Made by a program: the position numbers and the translations under genes
In this document: piece by piece, positions 8,629-16,357 of the stretch
Layout of the letters: each line of letters begins with the position of its first letter
Position numbering within the stretch: position 1 is the stretch's first letter
From: Phycobacter sedimenti
GTDB lineage: Bacteria > Pseudomonadota > Alphaproteobacteria > Rhodobacterales > Rhodobacteraceae
NCBI RefSeq assembly: GCF_038148855.1
Contig: NZ_JBBVGR010000006.1
Coordinates: 186,001-250,000 of the forward strand
Direction of reading: 5' to 3'
DNA: 64,000 nt
Notes under the pieces: model-generated
The model's input: the letters and a program-made list of their open reading frames with translations, nothing else
What the model was told of the DNA's origin: nothing
The model's database searches: none

Positions 8629-8919
8629 GGTTTGGTGTCTCCCTATAGGACTATTGATCGTTTTTTTTATTTTCGTTGTCTTACGTAACAAAAGCTTGCG
8701 GGCGCTCCGCCTCAGCCGACAGTGACAGTTTCAAAAATTGATAAGGCCAGAATGTCGCACCATGGCGGCCGGATCGGTCCAGAAGCGCCTGAAAGCTCAG
8801 GTTTGCCTTGATCTTAATGCGCCACAGCACAGCCGTGACGACACGCAGTTTGCGCCCCGCTCTGGCCTGCGTCAACGCTGCTGCCCGCAGATTGGGCACC
8901 GATGACGCGATGATAGCCA
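8629..8919. other. intergenic region between potF and the EamA gene
   Basis: No convincing gene. It must contain the promoter for the minus-strand polyamine operon; a T-run (8661-8668 on plus) and the palindrome TTACGTAA (about 8692) are present but no clear -35/-10 pair stands out. A minus-strand frame of 80 codons covers most of it but resembles nothing recognisable. Confidence 0.5.
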
Positions 8920-9783
8920 TCACAAAGACGTTCCGATCAGGGCAACACCCCCTGCCATCAGCACCGCCGCGCCAAGGCGGCGCATCCAGTTACCCTCTTT
9001 CAGGAAAACGAATCCGATGAGTGCTGCAAAAATGACCGAGGTCTCCCGCAGGGCAGAGACCGCACCGAGGGGGGCGAAATTCTTGGCGTATAGAACCAGA
9101 CCGTAGGCAGCCATCGACACCAACCCGCCGCCGATGCCGATCATCCAGGTTCGGGGCCGCAGCGCGCCGAGGCTTTTCCTTTTGCGCATCCCGATAAAGA
9201 GCATCACAAAGACATGCAGAAAGGCCCCCCAGGCCCAGTAGCTGAGTGTATTGCCCGACAGACGCACGCCAAGACCATCAATCAGCGAATAGGCGGAAAT
9301 GCAAAAGCCCGTCCCTACGGCATAGCCCAGCGCCGCACGCCCCGCGCCCGGATTGGCCCCGGATCCAAAGCCTGCGCGCAGGGCCTGCCAACTGCTGAGC
9401 TGGATGCCGCATGCGATCAGGGCAATACCGCCCCAGGCCTGCAGCGGCAGAACCTCCCCGACAAAGAGCAGAGCCCAGATCGCCACAAGCGCCGGGACGA
9501 TGCCGCGCGCGATGGGGTAGACGAGGCTTAGGTCTCCGTGCTCATAGGCGCGCCCCAGCATGTAGAAGTATCCAAAATGCACGAGGGTCGATGAGAACAC
9601 ATAAGGCAGGCTCTCGGGCGCGGGCAGCGGCAGCAGCAGCACCATTGCAATGCCCGGAATGACATGGCCCAGCGCCACCAGCCCAAGCATGGTGGTGCGA
9701 TCCGCCGCCGTTTTGACGATGGCGTTCCACACCGCATGCAGCATGGCTGCGGACAGAACGATCAGGATAACGAAGGTACTCAC
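8920..9783 (-). CDS. EamA/DMT-family membrane transporter
   Basis: A 287-residue protein with about ten hydrophobic helices in two repeated EamA halves. The first half contains GDLSLVYPIARGIVPALVAI, the second has SALRETSVIFAALIGFVFLKE, both hallmark EamA stretches with the conserved Arg/Glu region. It exports or imports an unknown small metabolite across the inner membrane. It lies 49 bases after the Na/Pi symporter gene on the same strand and is probably the last gene of the DeoR-NptA-EamA operon, so the substrate may relate to the neighbouring hydrolase and glycerate kinase. Confidence 0.88.
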   Translation of the reverse strand: MSTFVILIVLSAAMLHAVWNAIVKTAADRTTMLGLVALGHVIPGIAMVLLLPLPAPESLPYVFSSTLVHFGYFYMLGRAYEHGDLSLVYPIARGIVPALVAIWALLFVGEVLPLQAWGGIALIACGIQLSSWQALRAGFGSGANPGAGRAALGYAVGTGFCISAYSLIDGLGVRLSGNTLSYWAWGAFLHVFVMLFIGMRKRKSLGALRPRTWMIGIGGGLVSMAAYGLVLYAKNFAPLGAVSALRETSVIFAALIGFVFLKEGNWMRRLGAAVLMAGGVALIGTSL

Positions 9784-9832
9784 AGTCGCTCTGCGCCTTT
9801 CTGAATGGAAACCCTTCCCACCAGCCGCACGG

Positions 9833-11509
9833 TCAATTCACAGCCTCGGGCGGCATTTCCTGAATCAGCCGGGTCTCCAGCAACTGCCCGTTTTGATACA
9901 GAACCGGATAGGACACCGCCGCGATATGGCTGTTGAACTCCCGCAAGGCACGCAGGGTTTCCAGATGGATATCAGAGGACTCAAAACTCTCCGATACACC
10001 GCCCTGCAGGCGTTTGAGGTGGCGTTTGCGGCTTTCGCGCTCCATCCGTTTCACCTCGGTCTTTTCCAGGTTGAGCAGGCGCGCGCTTTCCAGATCGTCC
10101 GAAATCAGCACGTTCGATGCCAGCCGCAGATTGGCCATGATCGCCTCATGCATGCGCGTGATTTCCCCCCAGCCATCCTTCGAGAATTTCAGACCCTTCT
10201 TGTTTTTCTCGCCCGCAAGCGCGGCCAGACGCGCTGCGGCCACATCGCCTGCAGTTTCCAGACGGATCGCGTATTCCACCATGTCGCGCGCGGTTCTCAG
10301 CTCGCCCTTGCTGAAGGCACCCTCGGGGATGCCCGCCACATAGGCGCGTATGCCGGAAAGGCAGGCGTTGACCTCATGATCAAGCGCCTGAACCGCCTTG
10401 ATCTGGCCTGTATTCCCGCCGCGATACAGATCCGGAACAGGCCGGAACATGGTGTCGATCAGGTCGATCATGCGCAACAGCTCGCGCTTGAGGTTGGAGA
10501 TCGCAAGGGTCGGCGAGGCATAGTCGCCGGGCACCAGCGCAGAGGCCGGGCGTGTTGGCACCTGAGCCTCCCCTGCACCGGTTTCCGGCAGCAAACGGAC
10601 CATCAGCGCCTGCACCGGACGGCACAATGGCAGGGCCACCAGCAACAGGGAGGTATTGAAGGCCAGATGGGCATAGACCAGCATCTGCCCGCCTTGCGGA
10701 TCCCCAATGAGCCCCTGCCGGAGGGCAAAGTTCGCCCCGAAAAGGCAGAGGATTGCCCAAGCGCCGCGCAGGCCAAGATTGGCGAATGGGATGCGGCGGG
10801 CGCGGATCGCCATGCCCCGGCTAAGCCAGACGGGGATGAATCCCGAGCCAAAGTTCGCGCCCAGCACCAGCGACAGCCCCGCCGCGAATGGCAATGCATC
10901 GATCTGCACCAGGGTCACGCACATCAGGATCGCCGCCACGGACGAGTGCATCACAAAGGCCAGCGCCCCGCCCACAAGAAAGGCCGTGATATAGTCCCGC
11001 GCCAGATAGCCCGCGATCGCAGGCAGAAAGGCACTGTCACGGATGGGATCCATCGCCTCGCGCAGGAACCGCAGGGAGATGAGGATAAAGGCAATACCAA
11101 GGATAATGCGCCCCAATTGGCGCGGCTTCTTGGCCTCGGTTTTGACAAACAGGTAGCCGCCAACGGCCAATAGCATCGGCACCAGCCAGTCCAACCGAAA
11201 GGACAACGCCTGAACGATCAGCGCCGAACCAAGGTCTCCGCCCAGGACAATGGCAAGGCCCATGGGAAAGGTCAGATAACCGCTCGCGGCGAATCCCGTC
11301 ACCAACAAGGCGACGGCTGCCGAACTTTGCAGCACCAGCGCCAGACCGATGCCCGCGGTTGCACCCTGAAACTGGCTGTCTGCCCCCGTCAGCAGCCGCT
11401 GAAACGAGGCGCCATAGCTGCGCTCGATCCCGGTGCGCACCATCCGCACCGCAAACAGCAGCAGCATTGTTGCGCCCATCAGGCTGGTCAGGAAGGTCAG
11501 AATTGCCAT
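9833..11509 (-). CDS. Na+/phosphate cotransporter family protein with PhoU-like tail
   Basis: A 558-residue inner-membrane symporter of the NptA/Na-Pi cotransporter type. The N-terminal 310 residues hold two inverted transport repeats. The first has LVLQSSAAVALLVTGF with the family QSS motif. In the second the Gln is replaced by His (FVMHSSVAAILM), a departure from the usual QSS. Residues about 340-540 form helical PhoU-like repeats with many charged residues. It lies 12 bases downstream of the DeoR gene and upstream of an EamA carrier. Phosphate or a phosphate-like anion is the likely substrate; the His substitution leaves this open. Confidence 0.88.
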   Translation of the reverse strand: MAILTFLTSLMGATMLLLFAVRMVRTGIERSYGASFQRLLTGADSQFQGATAGIGLALVLQSSAAVALLVTGFAASGYLTFPMGLAIVLGGDLGSALIVQALSFRLDWLVPMLLAVGGYLFVKTEAKKPRQLGRIILGIAFILISLRFLREAMDPIRDSAFLPAIAGYLARDYITAFLVGGALAFVMHSSVAAILMCVTLVQIDALPFAAGLSLVLGANFGSGFIPVWLSRGMAIRARRIPFANLGLRGAWAILCLFGANFALRQGLIGDPQGGQMLVYAHLAFNTSLLLVALPLCRPVQALMVRLLPETGAGEAQVPTRPASALVPGDYASPTLAISNLKRELLRMIDLIDTMFRPVPDLYRGGNTGQIKAVQALDHEVNACLSGIRAYVAGIPEGAFSKGELRTARDMVEYAIRLETAGDVAAARLAALAGEKNKKGLKFSKDGWGEITRMHEAIMANLRLASNVLISDDLESARLLNLEKTEVKRMERESRKRHLKRLQGGVSESFESSDIHLETLRALREFNSHIAAVSYPVLYQNGQLLETRLIQEMPPEAVN

Positions 11510-11521
11510 CTACGTCTCCGA

Positions 11522-12337
11522 TTATTGGTCTTGGTCAGCCGGAAGGTCTGCGATCGCGGCAGCGATGTCCCAGTCCCCCAGCGCCTTGGCCAGTTTCTTG
11601 CCCGGCAGCTGATCGCTCACGAGAACGTCCAGTTGATGCGGTTCTGGTCCCCGGTGTGGTGCGGTCTTGCCAAACTTGCCGTGGTCCAGCACCAGCATCA
11701 CGGTTTCGGCCGCATCGGCGATCACCTGCGCAAGCTGGGCTTCGGGGGCATTCTGAAACAGAACCCCATGCTTGGCCGAAAAGGCATCCGCCGACAGAAT
11801 CGCGACATCAAAGGCGAACTGCTGCGCCTGTTGTTCGGCCACCGGCCCAAAGGTGCCGCGCTCGTCGCTTTGCATCTCTCCGCCGAGCAGATGCACGCGG
11901 TTGCCATTGTGGCTCGCCAGCGTCTGGGCGACGCCGATGGAGTTTGTGACCACCGTCAGATCGCGCCTCTGCCTCAGGGCTTCGGCCACGAATGCGGTTG
12001 TCGAACCGACATCCAGAAAGACCGTCGCGCCATCCGGCACCCTGCCCGCAGCGACCTCGGCAATGCGCTGTTTCTCCGGCGCGTTTTTCGTGATCCGGCG
12101 AAAGAAACTGGTGCCCGAGGCCCCGCCCGCCAGATGTGCGCCGCCGTGGACACGCTCCACCAGACCGCCCTTGGCCAGCGCCTTGATCGTGCGCCGCACG
12201 GTTTCCTCGGACACGTTCAGCACCTGCGCCAGTTCGCCGCTGCGTCCAGAGCCGCCAAGACGACGCAGCGCATCGACGAGTTCTTCCTCGCGGCGGGAGA
12301 GGTTTGTGGAAGAAGAGGACACGAAATCGTCAGTCAC
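11522..12337 (-). CDS. DeoR-family transcriptional regulator
   Basis: A regulator of about 271 residues. The N-terminal winged helix includes GELAQVLNVSEETVRRTIKA and VERVHGGAHL, the DeoR signature. The sensor domain has FLDVGSTTAFVAEAL and VLDHGKFGKTAPHR. The start is uncertain: ATG at 12397 and GTG codons at 12337 and 12322 are all in frame. The GTG at 12337 is preferred because the candidate operator GTTAGCACTAAC (12359-12370) would otherwise lie inside the gene. It heads the minus-strand unit with the Na/Pi symporter and faces the sulfatase-type gene, so it probably controls both directions. Confidence 0.88.
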   Translation of the reverse strand: MTDDFVSSSSTNLSRREEELVDALRRLGGSGRSGELAQVLNVSEETVRRTIKALAKGGLVERVHGGAHLAGGASGTSFFRRITKNAPEKQRIAEVAAGRVPDGATVFLDVGSTTAFVAEALRQRRDLTVVTNSIGVAQTLASHNGNRVHLLGGEMQSDERGTFGPVAEQQAQQFAFDVAILSADAFSAKHGVLFQNAPEAQLAQVIADAAETVMLVLDHGKFGKTAPHRGPEPHQLDVLVSDQLPGKKLAKALGDWDIAAAIADLPADQDQ

Positions 12338-12357
12338 ATCCAGAGGCCAGACACAAA

Positions 12358-12377
12358 AGTTAGCACTAACATGACCG
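12358..12377. promoter_or_regulatory. candidate DeoR operator (copy 1)
   Basis: GTTAGCACTAAC (12359-12370) is an inverted repeat of 5 bp arms, followed by ATGACCG. Nearly the same string occurs at 14099-14118 before the glycerate kinase gene. Located between the divergent DeoR and sulfatase-type genes. Confidence 0.5.
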
Positions 12378-12512
12378 ATTTTCCCACAGATTGCCACTCA
12401 CATTCACACAAAACGGTCACTCGTCACAGAATTCTGTTGTCAAGAAAACGCTTCCCAAGGCTGACGCGGCAGGCTTATCTGGCACCGAAGAGAGGCGGAG
12501 GAGACAAACGCC

Positions 12513-14063
12513 ATGACCGCAGAGCGCAAGAATGTTCTGTTCATTCTTATCGACCAGCTGCGGGCCGATTGCCTGAGCGGGGCGTTGGCTGCCCACGTGG
12601 ACCTTCCCAATCTGCACACCTTTATGGACACCGCCGTCACCTTCGAGCGGAACTACACCGTGGTGAACCCCTGCGGGCCATCGCGCGCCTCGATCCTGAC
12701 CGGACAATATGCGATGAACCACCGCTCGGTCCGCAATGGAACGCCCCTGCGCCATGACGCCCCGACGCTGGCGGGTGAGATGCGCAAAAGCGGCTACCTG
12801 CCGATGCTGTTCGGCTATACCGACACCTCCCGTGATCCGCGCGTGCATCACCCGAATGATCCGGCGGTCCAGACATATGAATACCACATGGCGGATTTTC
12901 ACGAGATGCTGGAGATGCGGCTTGAGATGTCCTATCCGTGGAGGTCTCATCTGCTGAACAGGGGCTACAGGTTCGACGACTACTGGGATCTTTACAAACC
13001 CGTCTCATCCACGGGCGGCACGCCGCGCCTCAATGATCCCGCGCCCTACCGGGCCGAAGACAGCGACACCGCCTTTCTGACAGATCGTTTCCTTGCCACG
13101 ATGCCCGCCTACGGCGACCAAAGCTGGTTCGCGCATCTCACCTACATTCGCCCGCATCCGCCGCTGGTGGCCCCGGCCCCCTACAATGCCATGTATGACC
13201 CCGCCGCGCTGCCCCTGCCCACACGGCTGGCAGATGCGCAGGCCGAACGCGCGATGCATCCCTTCTTTGGGCCGATGATGGACGCGATCACACCGGCCTC
13301 GACCGTTCTGGGCTTTCCTGAGCTGGAGGCCAGCGACGAAGCGGTTCAGACCCTGCGCGCACTCTACCTTGGACTTGCCAGCGAGGTGGACACCCATATC
13401 GGGCGCGTGCTGAAGTTTCTGAAGGACAGCGGTCAGGAGGAAGACACCCTCGTGATCATCAGCGCCGACCATGGCGAGATGCTGGGCGACCGGCACAGCT
13501 GGGGCAAATTCTCGGTCTATGATGCGGCTTACAAGACACCCCTGATGATCCGCCTGCCCGGCAATGAGGCCCGCGCGGGCAGCCGGGTGACGGACATCAC
13601 CGAATCCATCGACCTGACCCCAACCATTCTGGAATGGGTTGGGCAAGAGATCCCCAACGCGATGGATGGCGCCTCGCTCTTGCCTCTTCTGCGCGGAGAT
13701 CGTCCTGCGGGCTGGCGCGGCTATTCCTATTCGGAACTGGACTTTGCCCAGCCGGAAGAAGCCGATGCCTTGCCGGGTCTGGATCTGTCGAATTCCTCCC
13801 TTGCCATTCTGCGGGACGACCGTTTCACACTGGTGGAGTTCGCCGCCGATCTGCCGCCCCTCCTGTTCGATCACCACGGCGAGGGCGAGATGGAGAATGT
13901 GGCAAAGGACCCCGCCATGCAGGCAGACCTTGCCCGCCTCACCCGCACAATGCTGCGCCACCGAATGAGGAACGCCGACCACACACTGTCACTTGATCAG
14001 ATCACGACAGAGGGCCCACGCAAGTTCGCGCGCCCCCGCCCCATGGCCCAGCTCAAAGGTTGA
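12513..14063 (+). CDS. sulfatase-superfamily hydrolase (sulfatase or phosphonate monoester hydrolase type)
   Basis: A 516-residue enzyme of the alkaline phosphatase/sulfatase fold, probably cytoplasmic since no signal peptide is seen. VLFILIDQLRADCL carries the first metal Asp pair. NPCGPSRASILTGQ contains the C-x-P-S-R motif whose Cys is converted to formylglycine. ISADHGEMLGDRHSWGK carries the later metal Asp-His and a Lys. Length and motifs fit phosphonate monoester hydrolases and choline-sulfatase-like enzymes; the natural substrate is unknown. A GGAGGAG ribosome site precedes the start. It is divergent from the DeoR gene and followed, 95 bases on, by a glycerate kinase, which hints at a sulfate or phosphate ester of glycerate or a glyceryl compound. 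Confidence 0.88.
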   Translation: MTAERKNVLFILIDQLRADCLSGALAAHVDLPNLHTFMDTAVTFERNYTVVNPCGPSRASILTGQYAMNHRSVRNGTPLRHDAPTLAGEMRKSGYLPMLFGYTDTSRDPRVHHPNDPAVQTYEYHMADFHEMLEMRLEMSYPWRSHLLNRGYRFDDYWDLYKPVSSTGGTPRLNDPAPYRAEDSDTAFLTDRFLATMPAYGDQSWFAHLTYIRPHPPLVAPAPYNAMYDPAALPLPTRLADAQAERAMHPFFGPMMDAITPASTVLGFPELEASDEAVQTLRALYLGLASEVDTHIGRVLKFLKDSGQEEDTLVIISADHGEMLGDRHSWGKFSVYDAAYKTPLMIRLPGNEARAGSRVTDITESIDLTPTILEWVGQEIPNAMDGASLLPLLRGDRPAGWRGYSYSELDFAQPEEADALPGLDLSNSSLAILRDDRFTLVEFAADLPPLLFDHHGEGEMENVAKDPAMQADLARLTRTMLRHRMRNADHTLSLDQITTEGPRKFARPRPMAQLKG

Positions 14064-14096
14064 CGCAGCCCTTGGGTTTCGGGCAGAAGACCCCGC

Positions 14097-14118
14097 AAGT
14101 TTAGCGATAACATGAACG
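14097..14118. promoter_or_regulatory. candidate DeoR operator (copy 2)
   Basis: AAGTTTAGCGATAACATGAACG matches the copy at 12357-12377 (AAGTTAGCACTAACATGACCG) apart from one inserted base and three substitutions. It lies 41 bases before the glycerate kinase start and suggests this gene has its own promoter under the same regulator. Confidence 0.45.
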
Positions 14119-14158
14119 AGCGCGCCGCACAGCGCAGCGCCAGACGGGGACATGAACC

Positions 14159-15415
14159 ATGAGTGACCTTCGAAAGACCGCGCTTGCGCTGTTTTCCGCC
14201 GCCGTCGACCGCGCCGATCCGGCCCGAGCGCTGCGCCAGCAGTTGGTCGCGGCACCTCTGCCGCCCTTGCCGCAAGGCGGTCGCACCCTGGTCCTCGCGG
14301 TGGGCAAGGCGGCCATCCCGATGATGCGCGAGGCGCTGGAGCATATCCCCGAACCGCGCGCGGCCCTTGTGGTGACAAACCCGGAAAACCTCTGCAACCT
14401 GCCCGGCGCCAAGGTCATGGCGGGCAGCCATCCCGTGCCGGATGAAGCCAGCGCAACCGCTGGGCGCGCTGTGATGGATTTCCTTTCACAGGCGGCGCCA
14501 CAGGACCGGGTCATCGCGCTGATCTCGGGCGGGGGGTCGGCCCTGATGGTCGCCCCCGCGCCGGGGCTGACATTGGCGGACAAATCCGAGGTCGGCCGCC
14601 TGCTGCTGGCCTCGGGACTTGAGATCAACGAGATGAACCTGATCCGTCAGCAGCTTTCGGACCTCAAGGGCGGCGGGCTCTTGCGCCACGCGGCGCCTGC
14701 CCCGGTCACCGCATACATCCTGTCCGACGTGATCGGCGACGATCTGCGCGCCATCGCATCCGGGCCAACAGTGTCGCCCATCGGCACAAAGGCCGAGGCC
14801 CGCGCGGTGATGGAGCGCGCGGCGATCTGGGCAGACGCACCCGAAGCGGTCAGGGCGCACCTGTCCCTGCCCGAGGATGATATCGCGCTGCCAGAAGCAG
14901 AAAACATCCTGATCGGATCGAACCGCCACAGCCTGTCCGCAATGAAGGACGCAGCAAGCGGATGGGAGGCGCAGATTGTCAGCGACCACCTGACCGGCGA
15001 CGTGGCCGAGGCCGCGCAAACCGTTCTGGATGCTGCCAGCAACGCCCCAAGTGACAAGCCAGTTGCGCTGATCTTTGGCGGGGAAACCACAGTGCGCCTG
15101 AATGGAACGGGCCTTGGCGGACGCAATCAGGAACTGGCCCTGCGGGTGGCGCGGCTGGGCGCCAAGCGGCTCGGCGGCGACTGGATCTTCCTGTCTGGCG
15201 GAACCGACGGGCGTGACGGCCCCACCGATGCCGCCGGCGGTATCGTCGGGCCAGACACTTGGCAGGCCATTTACGATGCAGGTCAGGATCCCGAGGCTCT
15301 TTTGGCCAATAACGACAGCTACGCCGCCCTTGAGGCCGCCGATGCCCTGGTCATGACCGGGGGCACCGGCACCAATGTGGCAGACGTTCAGGTCTTTTTG
15401 CGCAAACCGGATTAA
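14159..15415 (+). CDS. gckA: glycerate 2-kinase (GckA/TtuD type, MOFRL family)
   Basis: A 418-residue enzyme that phosphorylates D-glycerate to 2-phosphoglycerate, feeding lower glycolysis. The N-terminal DUF4147 domain includes LVLAVGKAA near residue 42, GSHPVPDEAS and LISGGGSALM. The C-terminal MOFRL domain has IFGGETTVRLNGTGLGGRNQ (20 residues) and SGGTDGRDGPTDAAGG. Older annotation of such proteins as hydroxypyruvate reductase is generally considered wrong. It is the second gene after the sulfatase-type hydrolase, so glycerate may be the released product. Its stop overlaps that of convergent hpaR. Confidence 0.92.
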   Translation: MSDLRKTALALFSAAVDRADPARALRQQLVAAPLPPLPQGGRTLVLAVGKAAIPMMREALEHIPEPRAALVVTNPENLCNLPGAKVMAGSHPVPDEASATAGRAVMDFLSQAAPQDRVIALISGGGSALMVAPAPGLTLADKSEVGRLLLASGLEINEMNLIRQQLSDLKGGGLLRHAAPAPVTAYILSDVIGDDLRAIASGPTVSPIGTKAEARAVMERAAIWADAPEAVRAHLSLPEDDIALPEAENILIGSNRHSLSAMKDAASGWEAQIVSDHLTGDVAEAAQTVLDAASNAPSDKPVALIFGGETTVRLNGTGLGGRNQELALRVARLGAKRLGGDWIFLSGGTDGRDGPTDAAGGIVGPDTWQAIYDAGQDPEALLANNDSYAALEAADALVMTGGTGTNVADVQVFLRKPD

Positions 15416-15846
15416 AGATCGATCCGGTCCAGATCGTTCAAAAGATCAAGGAGCGCCTCGTAGCGCTCTTCGCCCATCTTCTGGCGGGTTCGCTCGACCA
15501 GAGCCATGCTGGCCTCGATATTGTCGTCGATGATTTGTTCACCGGCAGCCGTGATCGTCACAACCTGGCGACGGCGATCAACCGAATCGCGGCTCCGGCT
15601 GATCAGCTCTTTCTCTTCCAGCTTTTGAAGAATACGCGTGAGGCTCGGCAAAAGCAGGCAGGCCTCTTCCGAGATCTGGGTCGGGTCGGTTGGCCCGCTT
15701 TCCTGCACGACGCGCAAGACACGCCATTGCTGTTCGGTCAGATTTGAGTCGCTCAGGAGCGCCCGGATCGGCCCCATAACCCGTTCGCGCGCCCGCAGAA
15801 GGGCGATCGGCAGAGAGCGGTTGGTCGATGGCAAAGTTCTGGTCAT
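15412..15846 (-). CDS. hpaR: MarR-family regulator of homoprotocatechuate catabolism
   Basis: A 144-residue winged-helix repressor. LTEQQWRVLRVVQESGPTDP and ILQKLEEKELISRSRDSVDR are the MarR helix-turn-helix and wing, and the overall pattern matches HpaR/HpcR regulators. HpaR proteins are released by 4-hydroxyphenylacetate or homoprotocatechuate-type ligands. The gene is divergent from hpaF with 118 bases between the two starts, the classical arrangement for this regulator, and overlaps the glycerate kinase 3' end by a few bases. Confidence 0.92.
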   Translation of the reverse strand: MTRTLPSTNRSLPIALLRARERVMGPIRALLSDSNLTEQQWRVLRVVQESGPTDPTQISEEACLLLPSLTRILQKLEEKELISRSRDSVDRRRQVVTITAAGEQIIDDNIEASMALVERTRQKMGEERYEALLDLLNDLDRIDL

Positions 15847-15908
15847 GGATGTTTATCACCTTAAACACCCGTTGAGTGCAATTGCATTGCGCGCCTTGCG
15901 CACGCGGG

Positions 15909-15947
15909 TTGACGCTGCCCCCTCCATTTGTTACACATGTTAATTAA
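15909..15947 (+). promoter_or_regulatory. candidate promoter and HpaR operator before hpaF
   Basis: TTGACG (15909-15914), 17 bases, then TACACA (15932-15937) form a good sigma-70 candidate 28 bases before hpaF. The perfect palindrome TTAATTAA (15940-15947) lies directly behind the -10 and is a reasonable repressor site. AAGGAG at 15951-15956 is the ribosome site. Confidence 0.55.
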
Positions 15948-15964
15948 TTGAAGGAGCGCATCCG

Positions 15965-16357
15965 ATGCCCCATATCACGGTCGACTATTCACGGAATGTC
16001 GAAGGCTATGCCGATATCGCGGGATTGTGCGATGCTCTGCGACTGGCCGCCGCCAGGACCGGCGCACTGCCTTTGGCGGGCATCCGGGTGCGGGCCTTTG
16101 CGGCTTCCCATGTGTCGATTGCCGATGGCGATCCAAAGCATGGCTACGTGGATATCGCCGTGCGCCTGCGCGGCGGGCGTGACCTTGAGACACGCAAACG
16201 CGCCACGGCAGAGATTTTCGAGGCTGCGCGCAGATATCTGGAGCCCGCGATGCAGAGCCATTCCCTCGCGCTGTCGTTCGAGATGCGCGACATCGACCCC
16301 GACCTTTCCCCCAAATGCGGCACCATCCGCGACCACATGAAGAAGGCAGAGCAGTGA
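15965..16357 (+). CDS. hpaF: 5-carboxymethyl-2-hydroxymuconate delta-isomerase
   Basis: A 130-residue enzyme of the tautomerase superfamily that isomerises 5-carboxymethyl-2-hydroxymuconate to the oxo form in homoprotocatechuate breakdown. The sequence begins MPHITVDYS, so Pro2 is free to serve as the catalytic base after Met removal. Length is close to the 126 residues of E. coli HpaF. VSIADGDPKHGYVDIAVRL and LSFEMRDIDP are typical. First gene of the hpa operon; its stop overlaps the hpaE start by one base (TGATG). Confidence 0.93.
   Translation: MPHITVDYSRNVEGYADIAGLCDALRLAAARTGALPLAGIRVRAFAASHVSIADGDPKHGYVDIAVRLRGGRDLETRKRATAEIFEAARRYLEPAMQSHSLALSFEMRDIDPDLSPKCGTIRDHMKKAEQ

Noticed and set aside
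7111..8688. A 525-codon plus-strand frame opposite potF and potG
   Set aside because: Shadow frame; the minus-strand genes have complete family motifs.
8681..8923. An 80-codon minus-strand frame between potF and the EamA gene
   Set aside because: No ribosome site, no recognisable sequence, and it covers the region that must hold the potF promoter.
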